A stretch of 64,000 bases of DNA, taken from NCBI RefSeq assembly GCF_018409545.1, contig NZ_AP024563.1, positions 223,501 through 287,500 on the forward strand. Direction: 5' to 3'. Source of the stretch: Allochromatium tepidum (GTDB lineage: Bacteria > Pseudomonadota > Gammaproteobacteria > Chromatiales > Chromatiaceae). The position numbers and the translations under genes are program-made. How positions within the stretch are numbered: position 1 is the first letter of the stretch; each line of letters opens with the position of its first letter. Shown here piece after piece: positions 55,773 through 64,000 of the stretch. The notes beneath the pieces were generated by a model. It was not told the origin of the DNA. It searched no databases and was given only the letters and a program-made list of their open reading frames with translations.

Positions 55773-57668
55773 TTATCCGTGCTTGGCGTACCCGATGGCC
55801 TCCAGCGCCTGCTGGATCTCGCCGAGGATGGCCGGATCGTCGATGGTCGCCGGCAGGTTGTAGTCCTTGCCGTCGGCGATGGCCTTCATGGTGCCGCGCA
55901 GGATCTTGCCCGAGCGGGTCTTGGGCAGACGCTCGACGATGGCCACCGTCTTGAAGGCCGCCACCGGGCCGATCTGATCGCGCACCAGGTCGACCAGCTC
56001 CTTGATCAGCGTCTTCTTGTCGCGATCGACGCCCGACTTGAGCACCACCAGACCCAGCGGCAGCTCGCCCTTGAGCTGATCCGCTGCGCCGATGACGGCG
56101 CACTCGGCCACGTCCGGATGCGAGGCCAGCACCGCCTCCATGCCGCCCGTCGACAGCCGATGTCCGGCGACATTGATGATGTCGTCGATGCGGCTCATGA
56201 CGAAGATATAGCCGTCCTCGTCCATGTAGCCCGCATCGCCGGTCAGATAGTAGCCGGGCTGTGTGGACAGATAGGACTGCACGAAGCGCGCGTCATTGCC
56301 CCAGAGCGTGGTCAGACAGCCGGGCGGCATCGGCAGCTTGATCAGGATGCGTCCGATGTCGCCGGGCTGGACCGGCTCGCCCTCGTCATTGAGCACGCGC
56401 ACGTCGTAGCCGGGCACGGCGCGGGTCGGCGAACCGGGCTTGACCGGCAGCGGCTCAATGCCCAGACAGTTGGCGGCAATCGCCCAGCCGGTCTCGGTCT
56501 GCCACCAGTGATCGATCACGGGCACGTTGAGCGTGCGCTGCGCCCATTCGAGCGTGTCCGGGTCGCAACGCTCACCGGCGAGGAACAGCGAACGGAAGCG
56601 CCCGAGATCATAGCGCTTGAGATGTTCGGCCTTGGGGTCTTCGCGCTTGATGGCGCGGAAGGCGGTGGGCGCGGTGAAGAGCACCGAGACCCGGTGCTCC
56701 TGGATCACGCGCCAGAAGGCGCCGGCATCCGGGGTGCCGACCGGCTTGCCCTCATAGACGATGGTGGTGCAGCCCATCAGCAGCGGCGCATAGACGATAT
56801 AGGAATGCCCGACTACCCAGCCGACGTCCGAGGCGGCCCAGAAGACCTCGCCCGGCTCGACGTTGTAGACATGGCGCATGCTCCAGGCCAGGGCGACCGC
56901 GTGACCGCCGTTGTCGCGCACCACGCCCTTGGGCTGACCCGTGGTGCCCGAGGTGTAGAGGATGTAGAGCGGATCCGTGGCCTCGACCGGGACGCAGTCG
57001 GCGGGTTCGGCGTCGGCCATGGCCTCGGCCCAGCTCAGGTCGCGCCCCTCGATCAGCACGCCCAATTCCTGCGGGCGTTGCAGGATGACGCAGTGTTCCG
57101 GCTTGTGCGCGGCCTGATCGATGGCCGAGTCCAGCAGCGGTTTGTAGTGAACGATGCGGTTGGTCTCGATGCCGCACGAACCGGCGACCATGACCCTGGG
57201 CTTGGCGTCGTCGATGCGGGTGGCCAGCTCATGCGCCGAGAAGCCGCCGAAGACCACCGAATGGATGGCGCCGATGCGCGCGCAGCCGAGCATGGCTACC
57301 AGCGCCTCGGGCACCATCGGCATATAGATGATGACCCGATCGCCTTTCTCGACGCCGAGCGACTTCAGCACCCCGGCGAAACGCGCGACCTGATCCTGCA
57401 ACTCGGCATAGGTGATGACGGTCTTCGAGTCCGTGACCGGGCTGTCGTGGATGATCGCCGGCTGATCGCCGCGTCCGGCCTTCACATGGCGGTCGACGGC
57501 GTTGTAACAGGTATTGAGTCGACCGCCCTTGAACCAGCGGTAGAAGGGCGGATTGGAGTCGTCCAGTACCTGGTCCCAGGGTCGATCCCAGTCGATCAGC
57601 CCGGCGGCCTCGGCCCAGAACGCCGACGGATCCCGCATCGAGCGGTCATAGAGGGTTTGGTAGCCCAT
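55773..57668 (-). CDS. prpE: propionyl-CoA synthetase
   Basis: PrpE activates propionate to propionyl-CoA and so feeds the methylcitrate cycle. The 631-residue ANL-family enzyme has the AMP-binding loop YILYTSGTTGQPKGVV, WWQTETGW, the YLTGDAGYMDEDGY hinge and the C-terminal catalytic Lys in LPKTRSGKILRG. The N-terminus (YRWFKGGRLNTCYNAVDRHV) and the length separate PrpE from acetyl-CoA synthetase, which is usually about 650 residues, but overlap in activity is common. It is monocistronic here, away from the other prp genes. Confidence 0.93.
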   Translation of the reverse strand: MGYQTLYDRSMRDPSAFWAEAAGLIDWDRPWDQVLDDSNPPFYRWFKGGRLNTCYNAVDRHVKAGRGDQPAIIHDSPVTDSKTVITYAELQDQVARFAGVLKSLGVEKGDRVIIYMPMVPEALVAMLGCARIGAIHSVVFGGFSAHELATRIDDAKPRVMVAGSCGIETNRIVHYKPLLDSAIDQAAHKPEHCVILQRPQELGVLIEGRDLSWAEAMADAEPADCVPVEATDPLYILYTSGTTGQPKGVVRDNGGHAVALAWSMRHVYNVEPGEVFWAASDVGWVVGHSYIVYAPLLMGCTTIVYEGKPVGTPDAGAFWRVIQEHRVSVLFTAPTAFRAIKREDPKAEHLKRYDLGRFRSLFLAGERCDPDTLEWAQRTLNVPVIDHWWQTETGWAIAANCLGIEPLPVKPGSPTRAVPGYDVRVLNDEGEPVQPGDIGRILIKLPMPPGCLTTLWGNDARFVQSYLSTQPGYYLTGDAGYMDEDGYIFVMSRIDDIINVAGHRLSTGGMEAVLASHPDVAECAVIGAADQLKGELPLGLVVLKSGVDRDKKTLIKELVDLVRDQIGPVAAFKTVAIVERLPKTRSGKILRGTMKAIADGKDYNLPATIDDPAILGEIQQALEAIGYAKHG

Positions 57669-57718
57669 TTGTCGTTCTCCGATGGTGGCACAACAGTGAT
57701 GGGGCGCCCTGGGACATG

Positions 57719-57747
57719 GCTATCCCAAGGGGCACCTTTGGGATAGC
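57719..57747. terminator. hairpin between hemL and prpE
   Basis: GCTATCCCAA and TTGGGATAGC pair over ten bases around a nine-base loop, 29 bases after the hemL stop. No T-run follows. It may terminate hemL transcription or separate it from prpE. Confidence 0.55.
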
Positions 57748-57776
57748 ACTCGACCGAACGGCTCGCGACGCTCCAA

Positions 57777-59063
57777 TCAGCGCGCAGCGATGGCCGCGAA
57801 GGTGTCGGCGGCGGCGTCGAGCGTCGCCTGGAGGTGATCATCCGTGTGCATGATCGAGACGAAGCCCGCCTCGAACGCCGAGGGCGCCAGATAGACGCCG
57901 CGCTCCAACATGCCGTGGAAGAAGGCCTTGAACCGATCCTGATTGCAGGCGGTGGCCTGCTCGTAGTTCGTCACCTGCTGATCGGTAAAGAAGATCCCGA
58001 ACATGCCGCCGGCCTGGTTGGTGGTCAGCGCAATGCCGGCGGCCGCGGCGCGCTCACGCAGACCGGTCATCAGGGTCGTCACCTTGGCTGACAGCTGGTC
58101 GTAGAAACCGGGGGCCGAGATCAGTTCCAGGGTCTTGAGACCGGCGGCCATGGCGATCGGGTTGCCCGACAGGGTACCGGCCTGATAGACCGGACCGAGC
58201 GGCGACAGACGCGACATGATCTCCTGCTTGCCGCCGAAGGCGCCGACCGGCATGCCGCCGCCGATGACCTTGCCGAGCGCGGTCAGGTCGGGCTTGATGC
58301 CGTAATGCGCCTGAGCGCCGCCGAGCGCGACGCGGAAGCCGGTCATGACCTCGTCGAAGATCAGCACCGAACCGTACTGGTCACAGACCTCGCGCAGACC
58401 TTCCAGGAAGCCGGGCACGGGCGGGATGCAGTTCATGTTGCCGGCGACCGGCTCGACGATGATGCAGGCGATCTCGGAGCCGATCTCGGCGAAGGTCTCG
58501 CGCACCTGAGCCAGATCGTTGTAACGCAGGGTGATGGTGAGTTCAGCCAGCGCCGCCGGGACGCCGGGCGAGCTGGGTTCACCGAAGGTCAGGGCGCCCG
58601 AGCCGGCCTTGACCAGCAGCGAGTCGGCGTGACCGTGGTAGCAGCCCTCGAACTTGACGATCTTATCGCGCCCGGTATAACCGCGCGCCAGACGCAGCGC
58701 GCTCATGGTCGCCTCGGTGCCCGAGCTGACCATGCGCACCATGTCCATGCTCGGCACCAGCTCACAGACCTTGTCGGCCATGACGGTCTCGAGTTCGGTC
58801 GGCGCACCGAACGACAGCCCCTTGTCGAGCCGCTCGCGCACGGCGGCCAGCACTTCGGGATGGGCATGACCCAGAATCATCGGACCCCAGGAGCCGACAT
58901 AGTCGATATAGCACTTGCCGTCGGCATCGATGGCATGGGGACCGGAGGCGCTCTCGAAGAACACCGGGTCGCCGCCCACTCCGCGGAACGCCCGCACCGG
59001 CGAGTTGACGCCGCCGGGGATGTGACGCTGCGCGGCGGCGAAGAGGTCGTGGGATCGGCTCAT
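57777..59063 (-). CDS. hemL: glutamate-1-semialdehyde 2,1-aminomutase
   Basis: HemL makes 5-aminolevulinate, the precursor of haem, sirohaem and bacteriochlorophyll, in the C5 pathway. The 428-residue PLP enzyme has [35 protein letters not shown], the conserved [20 protein letters not shown] and the cofactor Lys in [16 protein letters not shown]. Start 59063 ([18 protein letters not shown]) fits the family; an in-frame ATG upstream would extend into thiE. It begins one base after the thiE stop, so the two are cotranscribed. Use of the C5 route rather than ALA synthase suits a gammaproteobacterial phototroph. Confidence 0.97.
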   Translation of the reverse strand: MSRSHDLFAAAQRHIPGGVNSPVRAFRGVGGDPVFFESASGPHAIDADGKCYIDYVGSWGPMILGHAHPEVLAAVRERLDKGLSFGAPTELETVMADKVCELVPSMDMVRMVSSGTEATMSALRLARGYTGRDKIVKFEGCYHGHADSLLVKAGSGALTFGEPSSPGVPAALAELTITLRYNDLAQVRETFAEIGSEIACIIVEPVAGNMNCIPPVPGFLEGLREVCDQYGSVLIFDEVMTGFRVALGGAQAHYGIKPDLTALGKVIGGGMPVGAFGGKQEIMSRLSPLGPVYQAGTLSGNPIAMAAGLKTLELISAPGFYDQLSAKVTTLMTGLRERAAAAGIALTTNQAGGMFGIFFTDQQVTNYEQATACNQDRFKAFFHGMLERGVYLAPSAFEAGFVSIMHTDDHLQATLDAAADTFAAIAAR

Positions 59064-59064
59064 C

Positions 59065-59703
59065 TCAATGGGTCTCCTTCGGAAACAGGTTGGTATAGGC
59101 ACGGGCGGCGGCGGTGATGTCGGCTTGGGCGAAGACGCCCGTGACGACCGCGAGCATGTCGGCCCCCGCCGCGATCAAAGCCCCGCCATTGTGTGGCGTG
59201 ATGCCGCCGATCGCAACCGATGGCAACGCGACCCGCCGACGGGCCTCGGTCAGCAGGCCGGGATCTGGGCGCACGGCCTTGGGTTTGGTCGTCGAGGGGA
59301 AGAAGCTGCCGAAGGCGACATAGCTGGCGCCGGCGGCTGCGGCGGCCTCGGCAAGTGCGAGCTGGTCGTAGCAGGAGACGCCGATGATGGCCGCCTCGCC
59401 GAGCCGTTCGCGCGCGGCGTTTGGGTCCGGATCATCGCGACCGAGATGCACGCCGTCGGCACCCAGCTCGACCGCCAGTTCGAGATCGTCATTGACGATG
59501 AGCGGCACGCCGGCTACGCGGCAACGGGCGAGCAGGGCGCCGGCGCGCCGGCGGCGCTCGTCCGGCGGATGCGTCTTGTCGCGATACTGGATCACACGCG
59601 CCCCGCCGGTGATGGCCGCGCCGACCTGGTCGACGAGCGTCGCGAGCGGCAGCGGCGCATCGGGCGTGATGGCGTAGAGTCCCTGGAGCGGAGTCTTGGT
59701 CAT
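59065..59703 (-). CDS. thiE: thiamine-phosphate synthase
   Basis: ThiE joins HMP-diphosphate and thiazole phosphate into thiamine phosphate. The 212-residue TIM-barrel protein has [11 protein letters not shown] at the start, [17 protein letters not shown], the diphosphate-binding [41 protein letters not shown], and [12 protein letters not shown] followed by [19 protein letters not shown]. Start 59703 was preferred to upstream GTG or ATG codons that overlap the next gene. It lies downstream of thiD on the same strand, with a small coiled-coil gene between them. Confidence 0.96.
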   Translation of the reverse strand: MTKTPLQGLYAITPDAPLPLATLVDQVGAAITGGARVIQYRDKTHPPDERRRRAGALLARCRVAGVPLIVNDDLELAVELGADGVHLGRDDPDPNAARERLGEAAIIGVSCYDQLALAEAAAAAGASYVAFGSFFPSTTKPKAVRPDPGLLTEARRRVALPSVAIGGITPHNGGALIAAGADMLAVVTGVFAQADITAAARAYTNLFPKETH

Positions 59704-59714
59704 TCGGGTTTCGG

Positions 59715-60110
59715 TCACAGTAACTTCACGAGTGCCGCGATCGCGGCGACCTGAGCGAACATCAGGGGTACGAGCCATTTCAGCAGGTCGATCTTGACCT
59801 GTGCGATATCGAGTTTGAGTTCGGAGCGTAGCTGCTCGATGTCGCGTTTGAGTTCGGATCGGAGCTGCTCGATCTCGCGTTTGACTTCGGAGCGGAGCTG
59901 CTCGATCTCGAGTTTGAGATTCGCCTGTACCTGCTCGATCTCCTTTTGCAACCGCAGCTCGGACTCGCGCACATGCCCCTGTGTGGCGAGTTCGGGCAGA
60001 TGCGGATAGCGATCCTCCAGCCGCTCGAACGCCTCGGCGATCACCCGTGCTCGGGTGCGATCATCGGGCGCAGTACTCAGGGCTTCATACAGTTCGACGA
60101 CGGAACTCAT
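59715..60110 (-). CDS. coiled-coil protein with C-terminal membrane anchor (DUF1640-like)
   Basis: The start at 60110 has GGAG nine bases upstream and gives 131 residues. The N-terminal part (VVELYEALSTAPDDRTRARV) is globular and helical. The middle is a heptad/hendecad coiled coil in which an 11-residue unit, LRSELKRDIEQ, is repeated about four times. The C-terminus is one membrane helix (WLVPLMFAQVAAIAALVKLL). This layout resembles DUF1640/CCDC90-like proteins, whose bacterial function is unknown. It overlaps thiD by 26 bases and sits between thiD and thiE, perhaps by chance insertion into the operon. Confidence 0.78.
   Translation of the reverse strand: MSSVVELYEALSTAPDDRTRARVIAEAFERLEDRYPHLPELATQGHVRESELRLQKEIEQVQANLKLEIEQLRSEVKREIEQLRSELKRDIEQLRSELKLDIAQVKIDLLKWLVPLMFAQVAAIAALVKLL
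59817..59948 (-). repeat. tandem 33-bp repeats within the coiled-coil gene
   Basis: Four units of 33 bases, starting at 59817, 59850, 59883 and 59916, encode the 11-residue coiled-coil repeat; the first three are nearly identical and the fourth is diverged. Such arrays can gain or lose units by slippage without breaking the frame. Confidence 0.85.
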
Positions 60111-60945
60111 CGATGCGATCTCCAAGTGGGTGTTCTATGCGCTCATCATGGAGCCGATTTGGTGTCAATTGGCAGCGCCCCGTGCGCAAGGCCCGTTCGA
60201 GCGTCTTCCAGGTATAGGTCTGAGCCGACTCGACGGCCTGAACCAGCGTCATCCCATGCGCCAGGCGCGCGGCGATGGCGCCGGCCAGGGTGCAGCCCGA
60301 GCCGTGATACTCGCCGGGCAGACGCGGCCAGTCCCAGGCGTGGCGTTCGCCATCTGCACCGAACAGCCGGTTGGTGACCGCCTCGGTATCGTCATGGGTG
60401 CCCGTGATCAGCACCCAGGGTGCACCGGCCACGAGCAGGTGCTCGGCACAGTCTTCGGGCGTGTCGGCGCCGGTCAGGGCGCGCGCCTCTAGCAGGTTGG
60501 GCGTGACCAGCGTGCAGCGCCGCATGAGTTCATCACGCACGGCCTCGCGCAACGCGGCGTCGGCGACCGATTGGCCGGCGCCCGTCGCCAGCACGGTATC
60601 CAGCACAACCGGGACGCGCGCACGCTCAGCCGTCGCCAGAGTGTCGATGAGTCGCGCCAGCATCCGGGCGATGTCGGCGCCGCCGATCAGGCCGATCTTG
60701 AGTGCGCTGGGCGGACTGTCGTTCATCAGACGTCGACAGTGCGCCTCGATCTGCTCCGGCGGTTGCGGATGGATCCGAGCCAGTCCGCAGGTATCCTGCT
60801 CGGTCAGTGCCGTGATCACGGTCAGCGGAAAGGCGCGCATGGCCTGTACCGCCTCGGCATCGGCGAGGATGCCGGCCCCGCCGCTCGGATCATGTCCGCC
60901 GACACAGAGCACCAGCGGTCGATCAGGTCGTTGGGCCTCCGTCAT
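60085..60945 (-). CDS. thiD: hydroxymethylpyrimidine/phosphomethylpyrimidine kinase
   Basis: ThiD phosphorylates HMP-phosphate to the diphosphate used by ThiE. The 286-residue ribokinase-fold protein has CVGGHDPSGGAGILADAEAV near the N-terminus, the conserved AVQAMRAFPLTVITALTEQD and PVVLDTVLATGAGQ, and the C-terminal GEYHGSGCTLAGAIAARLAHG carrying the anion hole and catalytic base. Start 60945 was preferred to an upstream in-frame ATG that adds an Arg/Ser-rich stretch. No riboswitch was recognised upstream. Confidence 0.95.
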   Translation of the reverse strand: MTEAQRPDRPLVLCVGGHDPSGGAGILADAEAVQAMRAFPLTVITALTEQDTCGLARIHPQPPEQIEAHCRRLMNDSPPSALKIGLIGGADIARMLARLIDTLATAERARVPVVLDTVLATGAGQSVADAALREAVRDELMRRCTLVTPNLLEARALTGADTPEDCAEHLLVAGAPWVLITGTHDDTEAVTNRLFGADGERHAWDWPRLPGEYHGSGCTLAGAIAARLAHGMTLVQAVESAQTYTWKTLERALRTGRCQLTPNRLHDERIEHPLGDRIDEFRRRTV

Positions 60946-61083
60946 GGCGCACCCCAGGCGCCGGCCGTGGCTTGAACGGCTCGACCATGCCCCGATTCTG
61001 TCCGCCACATCATCGGGCGCTTCGCCGGCCTATCGGTCGGGCGGGCACCGAATTCAACCAGACTCAGGGAACTGTAACCGTAC

Positions 61084-61248
61084 ATGAATACCTATCAATG
61101 TCTCGTTTGCGGGCTGATCTACGACGAAGCCCAGGGTTGGCCGGATGACGGTATCGCGCCCGGCACCAAATGGGAAGACGTCCCCGCCGACTGGAAGTGC
61201 CCCGAATGCGGCGTCGGCAAGGACGATTTCGAGATGGTCAGGCTCTGA
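61084..61248 (+). CDS. rubA: rubredoxin
   Basis: This 54-residue electron carrier binds one iron through four Cys: CLVCG at 6-10 and CPECG at 39-43. The conserved [20 protein letters not shown] and [20 protein letters not shown] place it firmly in the family. It is cytosolic and likely donates electrons in oxygen or peroxide detoxification or to other redox partners. It starts at an ATG 138 bases from divergent thiD and precedes a DUF5063 gene by 95 bases. Confidence 0.96.
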   Translation: MNTYQCLVCGLIYDEAQGWPDDGIAPGTKWEDVPADWKCPECGVGKDDFEMVRL

Positions 61249-61343
61249 GCCGAGGCGACCGCGACGGCGGTTCGAGGCCATGGAATGTCGAGCCTTGGGC
61301 ACCACTCCGGCCAAGTCGTTTTTTCTCGACTACACTCCTTGGC

Positions 61344-61859
61344 ATGGACGCCATCACATCTCCCACTCGGGTTCTGGAGACTGGCTTCGATCATGATCTG
61401 GCCAGACTCGCCAGGCGTTATTGCGAACTCATCGAGACACGCGCGACCAAGCGCGGTGTCTGGCTGGCGCGGATCGCCGAGCTACTGCCGCGACTGCATG
61501 CCGGTGTCAGCTCGCTCGTTGCCGCGAAGCCGCCGCCCGGTGAGCGGCCGGAGCCTGTCGATCTGGATGCGCGTTTCGAACTCTTCAGCCAACTACGCGA
61601 CCTGCTGGCCGATCGCGACGCCTACTGGCTCGAATTCGACTCGGTGGCCGACGGCATGATCGCCATGACCGGCAGCCTCGCCGACGATCTCACCGACATC
61701 TATTGCGAACTCAAGCAGGGTCTGACGCTGTTCGAGTTCGACCCGGACCGTGCGGTCGCGGCCTGGGCGCTGGGCTACAGGCAGCATTGGGGACAGCATC
61801 TGGTCGATGCCGAACGCCATTTGGCCACGCTCCGGTCACAGTCACGACTCGATCTCTAA
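61344..61859 (+). CDS. DUF5063 family protein
   Basis: The 171-residue protein is helical, with RLARRYCELIETRATKRGVW near residue 20, an SVADGMIAMTGSLADDLTDI core and YCELKQGLTLFEFDPDRAVA followed by WALGYRQHWGQHLVDAERHL. This pattern matches DUF5063, of unknown function. The start at 61344 fits; further upstream the frame runs through the rubredoxin gene. No signal peptide or membrane helix. It lies between rubredoxin and an A-type Fe-S protein on the same strand. Confidence 0.78.
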   Translation: MDAITSPTRVLETGFDHDLARLARRYCELIETRATKRGVWLARIAELLPRLHAGVSSLVAAKPPPGERPEPVDLDARFELFSQLRDLLADRDAYWLEFDSVADGMIAMTGSLADDLTDIYCELKQGLTLFEFDPDRAVAAWALGYRQHWGQHLVDAERHLATLRSQSRLDL

Positions 61860-61966
61860 ACCGCGTATTTTACGCTGGCATTTCCGGTCGGCTTTCTGCT
61901 ACGCTCCTACGCTGATTTTTCGCGTGATATCTCACGTATTTTCGAGTTTTCGAGAGGATTCCATCC

Positions 61967-62332
61967 ATGTCCCTGGCGATCACCGAAGCGGACCTGACAC
62001 TGACCGGGCCGGCTCAGGCCAAGATGAGCGATCTGTTCCAGCAGGTCGACGACAGCGTGCAGGGCGTGCGCGTCTTCGCCACCGCCGGCGGCTGTAGCGG
62101 CGTCAGCTTCGGCATGACCTTCACCGACGTCATCAACGAAGACGACGGCGTCCTGACCTTCGACGGCTTCAAGGTCGTCGTCGACGACGGCACGCTCGAA
62201 TATCTGCGCGGTGTCGAGATCGATTTCGTCGATCAGGGCGACGGCAACGCCACCTTCATCTTCAACAACCTGCCCCAGATGGGCGGCGGTTGCGGCAGTT
62301 GCGGCTCGTCCTCGGGCGGCGGTTGCTCCTGA
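61967..62332 (+). CDS. A-type iron-sulfur carrier with Cys/Gly-rich tail
   Basis: The 121-residue protein has the HesB/IscA fold: [19 protein letters not shown] with the first conserved Cys, [20 protein letters not shown], and [20 protein letters not shown]. Instead of the canonical C-terminal CGCG motif, it has CGSCG followed by an extra Gly/Ser stretch and a further Cys. It probably holds or transfers Fe-S clusters, but the tail is a variant. It precedes argC by 22 bases; erpA follows argC. The nitrogen-fixation or SUF context usual for such genes is absent. Confidence 0.85.
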   Translation: MSLAITEADLTLTGPAQAKMSDLFQQVDDSVQGVRVFATAGGCSGVSFGMTFTDVINEDDGVLTFDGFKVVVDDGTLEYLRGVEIDFVDQGDGNATFIFNNLPQMGGGCGSCGSSSGGGCS

Positions 62333-62354
62333 TCGACAACGGAGTCCATCGCGC

Positions 62355-63377
62355 ATGATCCGAGTCGGAATCGTCGGCGGCACGGGCTATACCGGAGCCG
62401 AGTTGCTGCGTCTGCTGGCGCGCCATCCTCAGGCCACGCCCGCCGTCATCACCTCGCGCAGTGAATCCGGTCTGCCGGTGGCCGAGATGTTCCCGCATCT
62501 GCGCGGCCGGCTGGATCTGTGCTTCAGCGAACCGGATACAGGCGCCCTGGCCGAGTGCGATCTGGTCTTCTTCGCCACGCCCAACGGCACGGCGATGAAG
62601 TCCGTGCCCGAGCTGCTCGAACGCGGCACGCGCGTGATCGATCTGGCCGCCGATTTCCGCCTGAAAGATCCCGCGCTCTGGGAGCGCTGGTACGGGATGC
62701 CGCATCAGTGCCCGGATCTGCTCGCCGAGACCGTCTATGGTCTGCCCGAAGTCAATCGTGACGCGATCCGTCGCGCGCGGCTGATCGCCAATCCCGGCTG
62801 CTATCCCACGGCTGTGACCCTGGGCTTTCTGCCGCTGCTCGAACGGCGCGCGATCGATCCGTCCTGGCTGATCGCGGACGCCAAGTCGGGCGTGAGCGGC
62901 GCCGGTCGCAAGGCCGAGACCAATCTGCTGATGGCCGAGGTCGGCGAGAGCTTCAAAGCCTATTCGGTGAGCGGCCATCGTCATCTGCCCGAGATCACCC
63001 AGAATCTCCAGACCTTCGCCGGGATCGAGGTCGGCCTGACCTTCGTGCCGCATCTGGTGCCCATGATTCGCGGCATCGAGGCCACGCTCTATGCGCGCCT
63101 GACCGACGACGGCCTGGATCTCGCCGCCCTGTACCAGTCGCGCTATGCCGACGAACCCTTCGTCGATTTCATGGCCGGCGGCAGCCCGGACACCCGCTCG
63201 GTGCGCGGCTCCAACGACTGCCGCATCGCCGTGGCACGCCAGGGCGACATCGTCATCGTACAGTCGGTGATCGACAATCTGGTCAAGGGTGCTGCCGGAC
63301 AGGCGGTGCAGAACATGAACCTCATGTTCGGATTCGACGAGACGCTCGGTCTGGAAGCCCTGGCCATGTTGCCTTGA
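62355..63377 (+). CDS. argC: N-acetyl-gamma-glutamyl-phosphate reductase
   Basis: ArgC reduces N-acetylglutamyl-phosphate to the semialdehyde in arginine synthesis, using NADPH. The 340-residue protein has the cofactor motif [20 protein letters not shown], the segment [20 protein letters not shown], the catalytic Cys in [19 protein letters not shown], and the conserved [20 protein letters not shown] and [10 protein letters not shown]. Start 62355 is the family start; the frame is open further back through the A-type gene. It probably shares a message with that gene. Confidence 0.97.
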   Translation: MIRVGIVGGTGYTGAELLRLLARHPQATPAVITSRSESGLPVAEMFPHLRGRLDLCFSEPDTGALAECDLVFFATPNGTAMKSVPELLERGTRVIDLAADFRLKDPALWERWYGMPHQCPDLLAETVYGLPEVNRDAIRRARLIANPGCYPTAVTLGFLPLLERRAIDPSWLIADAKSGVSGAGRKAETNLLMAEVGESFKAYSVSGHRHLPEITQNLQTFAGIEVGLTFVPHLVPMIRGIEATLYARLTDDGLDLAALYQSRYADEPFVDFMAGGSPDTRSVRGSNDCRIAVARQGDIVIVQSVIDNLVKGAAGQAVQNMNLMFGFDETLGLEALAMLP

Positions 63378-63512
63378 ACGGCAGCCAAGGTAGACGCATT
63401 TCCGATCACTGAAATACGTCAACCCGTCCAGCGCCAGGGTACCCGGTCACCTATCGGAACCTGGCCACACCCGGCCCAGTTTCGAAAGCGCTGGGCTCTT
63501 GCGGAGAAACAG

Positions 63513-63863
63513 ATGAACGCCGAAGCCGATCTCGAAGCCCCACTCGTCTTTACCGCGTCCGCCGCGTCCAAGGTCGCCGAGCTCATCCGCGACGAGGGCA
63601 ATCCCGGACTCATGTTGCGCGTCTACATCCAGGGCGGAGGCTGTTCCGGATTCCAGTACGGCTTCACCTTCGACGAGGACGTGCAGGACGGGGATACCGA
63701 GATCGTGACCGATGGGGTCAAACTGCTCGTCGACCCCATGAGCCTGCAATATCTGATGGGTGCCGAGATCGACTATACGGAAGGGCTGCAAGGTGCGCAG
63801 TTCGTCATTCGCAATCCGAATGCCACGACGACCTGCGGCTGCGGCTCCTCGTTCTCGGCCTGA
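63513..63863 (+). CDS. erpA: A-type iron-sulfur carrier ErpA
   Basis: ErpA inserts Fe-S clusters into target enzymes such as IspG and IspH. The 116-residue protein has standard length and all three Cys ligands: [18 protein letters not shown] and the C-terminal [11 protein letters not shown]. The core [20 protein letters not shown] is typical. The argC-erpA order is common in gammaproteobacteria. A ribosome site (TGCGGAG) lies before the ATG. Confidence 0.96.
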   Translation: MNAEADLEAPLVFTASAASKVAELIRDEGNPGLMLRVYIQGGGCSGFQYGFTFDEDVQDGDTEIVTDGVKLLVDPMSLQYLMGAEIDYTEGLQGAQFVIRNPNATTTCGCGSSFSA

Positions 63864-63896
63864 TCGACACCAGACAGGCTCCGAGATCACGAACTC

Positions 63897-63928
63897 GGAC
63901 GCGGGCGATTCAACGTCGGCCCGCGTCC
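63897..63928. terminator. hairpin after erpA
   Basis: GGACGCGGGC and GCCCGCGTCC pair over ten bases around a twelve-base loop, 33 bases past the erpA stop. No T-run; it lies between erpA and what looks like the end of a convergent gene. Confidence 0.6.
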
Positions 63929-63937
63929 GCCCATACT

Positions 63938-64000
63938 TCAGTTGGGCTGAGGCGGAAGCTGGAGAGGGATGATGTGCGAGGGCAGATGCGTGCCCTGATT
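63938..64000 (-). CDS. possible C-terminus of a gene extending beyond the window
   Basis: The minus strand is open from the window end to TGA at 63938-63940 and encodes NQGTHLPSHIIPLQLPPQPN. The position, converging on erpA across a hairpin, is where a neighbouring gene should end, but 20 residues are too few to name a family. Confidence 0.35.
   Translation of the reverse strand, partial: NQGTHLPSHIIPLQLPPQPN

Overview
The window is about 64 kb of high-GC DNA that reads as the chromosome of a purple sulfur bacterium (Chromatiaceae), most likely an Allochromatium close to A. vinosum. The main evidence is the class III PHA locus (phaC-phaE divergent from phaA-phaR-phaP-phaB), whose 355-residue PhaC matches the A. 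vinosum enzyme almost residue for residue as I remember it, and a petABC cytochrome bc1 operon whose Rieske protein begins like the A. vinosum one. This placement rests on recalled family sequences, not on a search.

Layout. 1-2.7 kb: end of a DUF1631 gene and glmS. 2.9-9.3 kb: an accessory island with a MotAB/ZorAB-like pair, an IS481-family element, an orphan HigA-like antitoxin, a DUF4143 ATPase fused in frame to a truncated AAA+ gene, an unknown protein and the tail of a WYL regulator. 9.4-22.7 kb: diguanylate cyclase, acetate-type symporter, thrC with a LeuA-like synthase, dtd-pip, riboswitch-controlled thiC, and a FimX-like degenerate c-di-GMP protein with a zinc-ribbon partner. 22.9-30 kb: the PHA cluster, interrupted between phaR and phaP by about 1.4 kb of decayed foreign DNA. 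30-39.7 kb: Uma2, NIF3, petABC, sspAB, TraB-like and membrane proteins. 39.8-49.6 kb: propionate catabolism (acnD-prpF, prpCB with a GntR regulator), msrAB and a SOUL haem-binding protein. 49.6-52.8 kb: a second accessory patch, rich in toxin-antitoxin genes and freshly broken genes. 52.9-64 kb: a hybrid histidine kinase, prpE, hemL, thiE, thiD, rubredoxin, argC and two A-type Fe-S carriers.

How the genes work together. PrpE, PrpC, AcnD, PrpF and PrpB together make a complete 2-methylcitrate route from propionate to pyruvate and succinate, but they lie in three transcription units. The acetate-type symporter and the PHA genes fit an organism that assimilates short organic acids and stores carbon. 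TGC-rich sites shared by the phaA and phaP promoters suggest PhaR control. ThiC, ThiE and ThiD cover parts of thiamine synthesis.

The most striking feature is decay of defence-type genes. I find remnants of an AAA+ ATPase, a WYL regulator, a phosphorothioation-associated methyltransferase, a type I restriction locus collapsed to about 335 bp, a nonsense-mutated VapC and a ZorAB-like pair without effectors. I did not find an intact new multi-gene system. The best candidate for an unexplained functional unit is the ZorAB-like pair.
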